A DNA stretch of 8,413 nt, taken from assembly GCA_024642325.1 (NCBI GenBank), contig JAHEBI010000081.1, positions 1 to 8,413 of the forward strand. Direction: 5' to 3'. Source of the stretch: Eudoraea sp. Lineage in GTDB: Bacteria; Bacteroidota; Bacteroidia; Flavobacteriales; Flavobacteriaceae. The notes below the pieces were generated by a model. The model ran no database searches and had not been told where the DNA came from. It was given only the letters and a program-made list of their open reading frames with translations. The position numbers and the translations under genes are program-made. Numbering within the stretch: position 1 is the stretch's first letter; the number at the start of each line of letters is the position of its first letter. This document shows, in pieces, positions 6,248 through 8,413 of this stretch.

Positions 6248-7263
6248 TAGTACAGAATATAATCCTTAGGTTCAACAGGATCTGGAAGGTTTTCTTCATC
6301 CAGCATATCACGTAAATCGATTTCTATAGTTCGGCACAAGGCGGTCATTGGGACGTCATTGATTCGGCCTTCAAAAGGATCTTCACTATTATCACCAACT
6401 TTCTCCATGGTAATAAATATCCAGGAGATCAAAACGGAGAAAGGGATCATCAAAAAGCCGTACCAGGATTGCACAGTATCTGCCGGGATTAAAGTGTCAT
6501 CTTCAAACACATCCAGTAAACCAAAAGGCAAAATCAATATAAAAATCCAGGTAAAGACCCTGGAAAAATATCCATACTGTCTTGGAAAAGGAGTGTTTTT
6601 AATTCGTTCACATTGCCCCTGAAGCGTATAAAATTCTTCTAAAACAGACTGCATTTGATCTTCCTGGAAACCGTCAATAATCTCCTTTTCTTTGAGTGCG
6701 ACAATATCCATCGCCTGATTTTTGATCAAATGTGTGGCTGGGTTTACCCTTTTCTTAAGATCTATAAACTCCCTTTTATTTACGTAATTAAAAGCCTCAT
6801 TGCAGGATGGGTTTCGCTCTCCGTGCTTATCAAACATTTTTTCGACTAATTTATCCTCTTTTAAAGACCAGGGTCTGGGTTGTCTCAATTGAACCCTAAG
6901 GGCATTTATCCATCCAATATGTCTGTAAATTAATTGAGCCTGCATTTTTTTGTCGGCTGCGTTATCCTCACTTCGTATAAAACTTAAAACCTGTATGGCC
7001 CATGTCCTGCTATAGTTTACTATCCCACCCCAAATTTTTCGACCTTCCCAAAAACGATCATAGCTTTGAGAATTCTTAAAGCCAATATAAAATGCAACAG
7101 CAATGCCAATAACACTAATTGGCTGAAAAGGGATATCCAAAAAATCCCAGTCCAGAAAATGGTATACATAAAATATAAAGCCCGCATACACGGTAAAAAA
7201 AATGAGATTCTTCCAGGCATACCTCAGAATGACACCCCAGCCAATATTTCTTTTGATGTACAT
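6247..7263 (-). CDS. bestrophin-family (UPF0187/YneE-like) ion channel
   Basis: This is a membrane protein of 338 residues of the bestrophin family, whose characterised members form pentameric ion channels (chloride or bicarbonate in animals and algae; a cation-preferring bacterial member is known). The N-terminal helices cover about 16-36 and 46-66. The pore-helix signature IPFQPISVIGIAVAFYIGF (44-62) runs into KNSQSYDRFWEGRKIWG (63-79), the most characteristic family stretch. Two further hydrophobic segments lie at about 232-252 and 267-286. The acidic motif EDPFEGR (294-300), followed by a cytoplasmic helix DVPMTALCRTIEIDLRDML, is also typical. Ion selectivity cannot be read from the sequence. 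The ATG at 7263 is preceded by AAAGG at a short spacing, lies 23 bp after the flavoprotein stop, and its own stop overlaps the hydrolase ATG by one base, so it sits within an operon. Confidence 0.93.
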   Translation of the reverse strand: MYIKRNIGWGVILRYAWKNLIFFTVYAGFIFYVYHFLDWDFLDIPFQPISVIGIAVAFYIGFKNSQSYDRFWEGRKIWGGIVNYSRTWAIQVLSFIRSEDNAADKKMQAQLIYRHIGWINALRVQLRQPRPWSLKEDKLVEKMFDKHGERNPSCNEAFNYVNKREFIDLKKRVNPATHLIKNQAMDIVALKEKEIIDGFQEDQMQSVLEEFYTLQGQCERIKNTPFPRQYGYFSRVFTWIFILILPFGLLDVFEDDTLIPADTVQSWYGFLMIPFSVLISWIFITMEKVGDNSEDPFEGRINDVPMTALCRTIEIDLRDMLDEENLPDPVEPKDYILY

Positions 7264-7286
7264 ATGCCTTTATAACTTTTTTAAGT

Positions 7287-8261
7287 TCATTTCGGATAAA
7301 TTTCCAATAGTCTGCTTTGCTCTTCTATGGCATTTTTAAATTCAGATTTAAGTTTTGCTATAAGATCGGTAACCGTAAGTACGTCGTCTATATTAGCTGC
7401 CCCCTGACCGGCAGACCAAATGGTCTTCCAGGCCTTTGCTTCTGTATATAATTCCTTTCCAAAGTCAATTTTAACATCTTTTTTAAGGTCTTCTGCAGTA
7501 ATACCGGCTGCGTTAAGACTAGGCGCTAGAAAATTGGCATGTACCCCTGAAATGGCCGCTGTATAAATTATATCACTTGCCCCAGCCTTTATGATCATCT
7601 GCCGGTATTCTTCCGGCGCTCTGCTTTCTAGGGTATTGATAAAACGGGTACCCATATAAGCCAAATCTGCGCCCATTTGCAAGGCAGATGCAATATCTCT
7701 TCCGGTACTTATACAACCTGAAAGGATAATGGTTTTATGGTAAAACTTTTTGATTTCTGCCACCAGGGTCATCGGATTAATTGTACCTGCATGCCCCCCG
7801 GCACCCGCAGAAACTAAAATAAGTCCATCTACCCCGGCTTCTGCTGCTTTTTCTGCATGCCTTTTTTTAATAATATCGTGAAACACAAGCCCGCCATAAC
7901 TGTGCACTGCATCAACTACCTGGGATACGGCACCCAAAGAGGTAATAATAATAGCAACTTTATGTTTAATACATAATTTTAGATCTGCCTCCAGCCTTGG
8001 ATTCGTAGGATGAACAATCAGGTTAACACCAAATGGCGCTGCTTTTTTTCCTGTTTTTTCTTCAAAATTGGCTAATTCGGTTTTGATCTGTATTAGCCAT
8101 TCTTCAAATCCTTCACTTGTCCGTTGGTTAAGAGCAGGAAATGTTCCTATAATTCCATTTTTGCAACATTCGATAACCAATTGTGGGCCCGAGATAAGGA
8201 ATAGGGGTGCCGCAATAGCTGGTAATGAAAGTTCTTTGATAAATGAGGGTTTGTCAGCCAT
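7287..8261 (-). CDS. nitronate monooxygenase-family flavoprotein (NPD family)
   Basis: This is a cytoplasmic FMN-dependent TIM-barrel enzyme of the 2-nitropropane dioxygenase family; characterised members oxidise alkyl nitronates or propionate 3-nitronate to carbonyl compounds and nitrite with O2. Many family members have other or unknown substrates, so the name is by family only. From the ATG at 8261 it has 324 residues and starts MADKPSFIKELSLPAIAAPL, matching the usual N-terminus with the APLF flavin contact at 18-21. A TTG-started extension of 15 residues from 8306 was rejected because it adds unusual residues and would run through the candidate promoter. Other signatures are GVNLIVHP (78-85), SAGAGGHAG (151-159) with H157 at the catalytic-His position, SGCISTGRDI (181-190, phosphate binding) and MGTRF (203-207). 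It is the first gene of the minus-strand cluster, followed after 23 bp by the bestrophin gene. Confidence 0.9.
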   Translation of the reverse strand: MADKPSFIKELSLPAIAAPLFLISGPQLVIECCKNGIIGTFPALNQRTSEGFEEWLIQIKTELANFEEKTGKKAAPFGVNLIVHPTNPRLEADLKLCIKHKVAIIITSLGAVSQVVDAVHSYGGLVFHDIIKKRHAEKAAEAGVDGLILVSAGAGGHAGTINPMTLVAEIKKFYHKTIILSGCISTGRDIASALQMGADLAYMGTRFINTLESRAPEEYRQMIIKAGASDIIYTAAISGVHANFLAPSLNAAGITAEDLKKDVKIDFGKELYTEAKAWKTIWSAGQGAANIDDVLTVTDLIAKLKSEFKNAIEEQSRLLEIYPK

Positions 8262-8279
8262 AATTGATTTTTGTGTTTT

Positions 8280-8312
8280 TAAAAATAGGTATAAATTTTT
8301 AGCCAACGCAAG
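8280..8312 (-). promoter_or_regulatory. candidate promoter of the four-gene minus-strand cluster
   Basis: On the minus strand, CTTG (8312-8309) is followed after 21 bases by TATTTTTA (8287-8280), a 7-of-8 match to the Bacteroidota -7 box TAnnTTTG. Transcription would start about a dozen bases before the flavoprotein ATG at 8261, giving a short leader as for other genes here. The -33 element is imperfect. The remaining bases to the right edge (8313-8413) show no gene, only AT-rich DNA with an 8-T run (8333-8340). Confidence 0.35.
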
Positions 8313-8413
8313 CCACGGGAAATCAAAACCAATTTTTTTTAAATTCCTTTACATGCATGGCAAATTAATATCATGGAAAACCAATAATCAGGGGTCTCAA
8401 GGGAAGACTGAAA

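Noticed and set aside
2314..7263. A shared bicarbonate or anion-uptake system made of the SulP permease and the bestrophin channel.
   Set aside because: The genes are on opposite strands, in different transcription units and separated by unrelated genes; no carbonic anhydrase or other support is present.
8262..8306. N-terminal extension of the flavoprotein starting at a TTG codon.
   Set aside because: The ATG at 8261 gives the usual family N-terminus and the extension would include the candidate -7 box.
8325..8385. Direct repeat AAAACCAAT at 8325-8333 and 8377-8385.
   Set aside because: A 9-base repeat in AT-rich DNA is likely by chance; no third copy or regular spacing is seen.
1..8413. 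A defence system, mobile element, CRISPR array or biosynthetic cluster.
   Set aside because: No nuclease, transposase, integrase, repeat array or synthase gene is visible; every large gene belongs to a common chromosomal family.

Overview
The window looks like chromosomal DNA of a marine-type member of the Bacteroidota, most likely Flavobacteriaceae. This is inferred from low-to-moderate GC, AT-rich intergenic DNA, near absence of Shine-Dalgarno sequences, promoter-like boxes of the Bacteroidota type (TTTG, then TAnnTTTG) a dozen or so bases before start codons, and the family content (SGLT-like symporter, SulP permease, SIMPL protein, lipoprotein cytochrome c). No rRNA, tRNA, CRISPR array, transposase, integrase or phage gene is seen.

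Layout. Plus strand, left part: the C-terminal end of an unrecognised protein runs in from the left edge (to 197). An SSS-family sodium/solute symporter of the SGLT type follows (272-1951). A gene-free gap of 362 bp (1952-2313) holds short inverted repeats, a possible minus-strand promoter and the promoter of a SulP anion permease with a C-terminal STAS domain (2314-3843). Minus strand, right part: a secreted SIMPL/DUF541 protein (3847-4563) converges tail to tail with the SulP gene, with only 3 bp between the stops. A clear intrinsic terminator (4700-4746) then closes a compact minus-strand cluster. Read in its direction of transcription, that cluster is a nitronate monooxygenase-family flavoprotein (8261-7287), a bestrophin-family anion channel (7263-6247), a YheT-type alpha/beta hydrolase (6247-5288) and a lipoprotein cytochrome c (5246-4764).

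The four-gene cluster has gaps of 23 bp, a 1-base stop/start overlap, and 41 bp, with a candidate promoter before the first gene and a terminator after the last, so it is probably one operon. Known family roles do not combine into an established pathway, so its common purpose is unknown. The plus-strand genes are solute importers: one for an organic solute driven by sodium, one for an inorganic anion.

Two starts were moved inward from TTG codons to ATG: the cytochrome c (5246), which gives a proper lipoprotein signal peptide, and the flavoprotein (8261), which gives the usual family N-terminus. I did not find a convincing undescribed system. The most useful leads are the mixed operon, the altered sugar site of the symporter, and the promoter and hairpin elements in the 1952-2313 gap.
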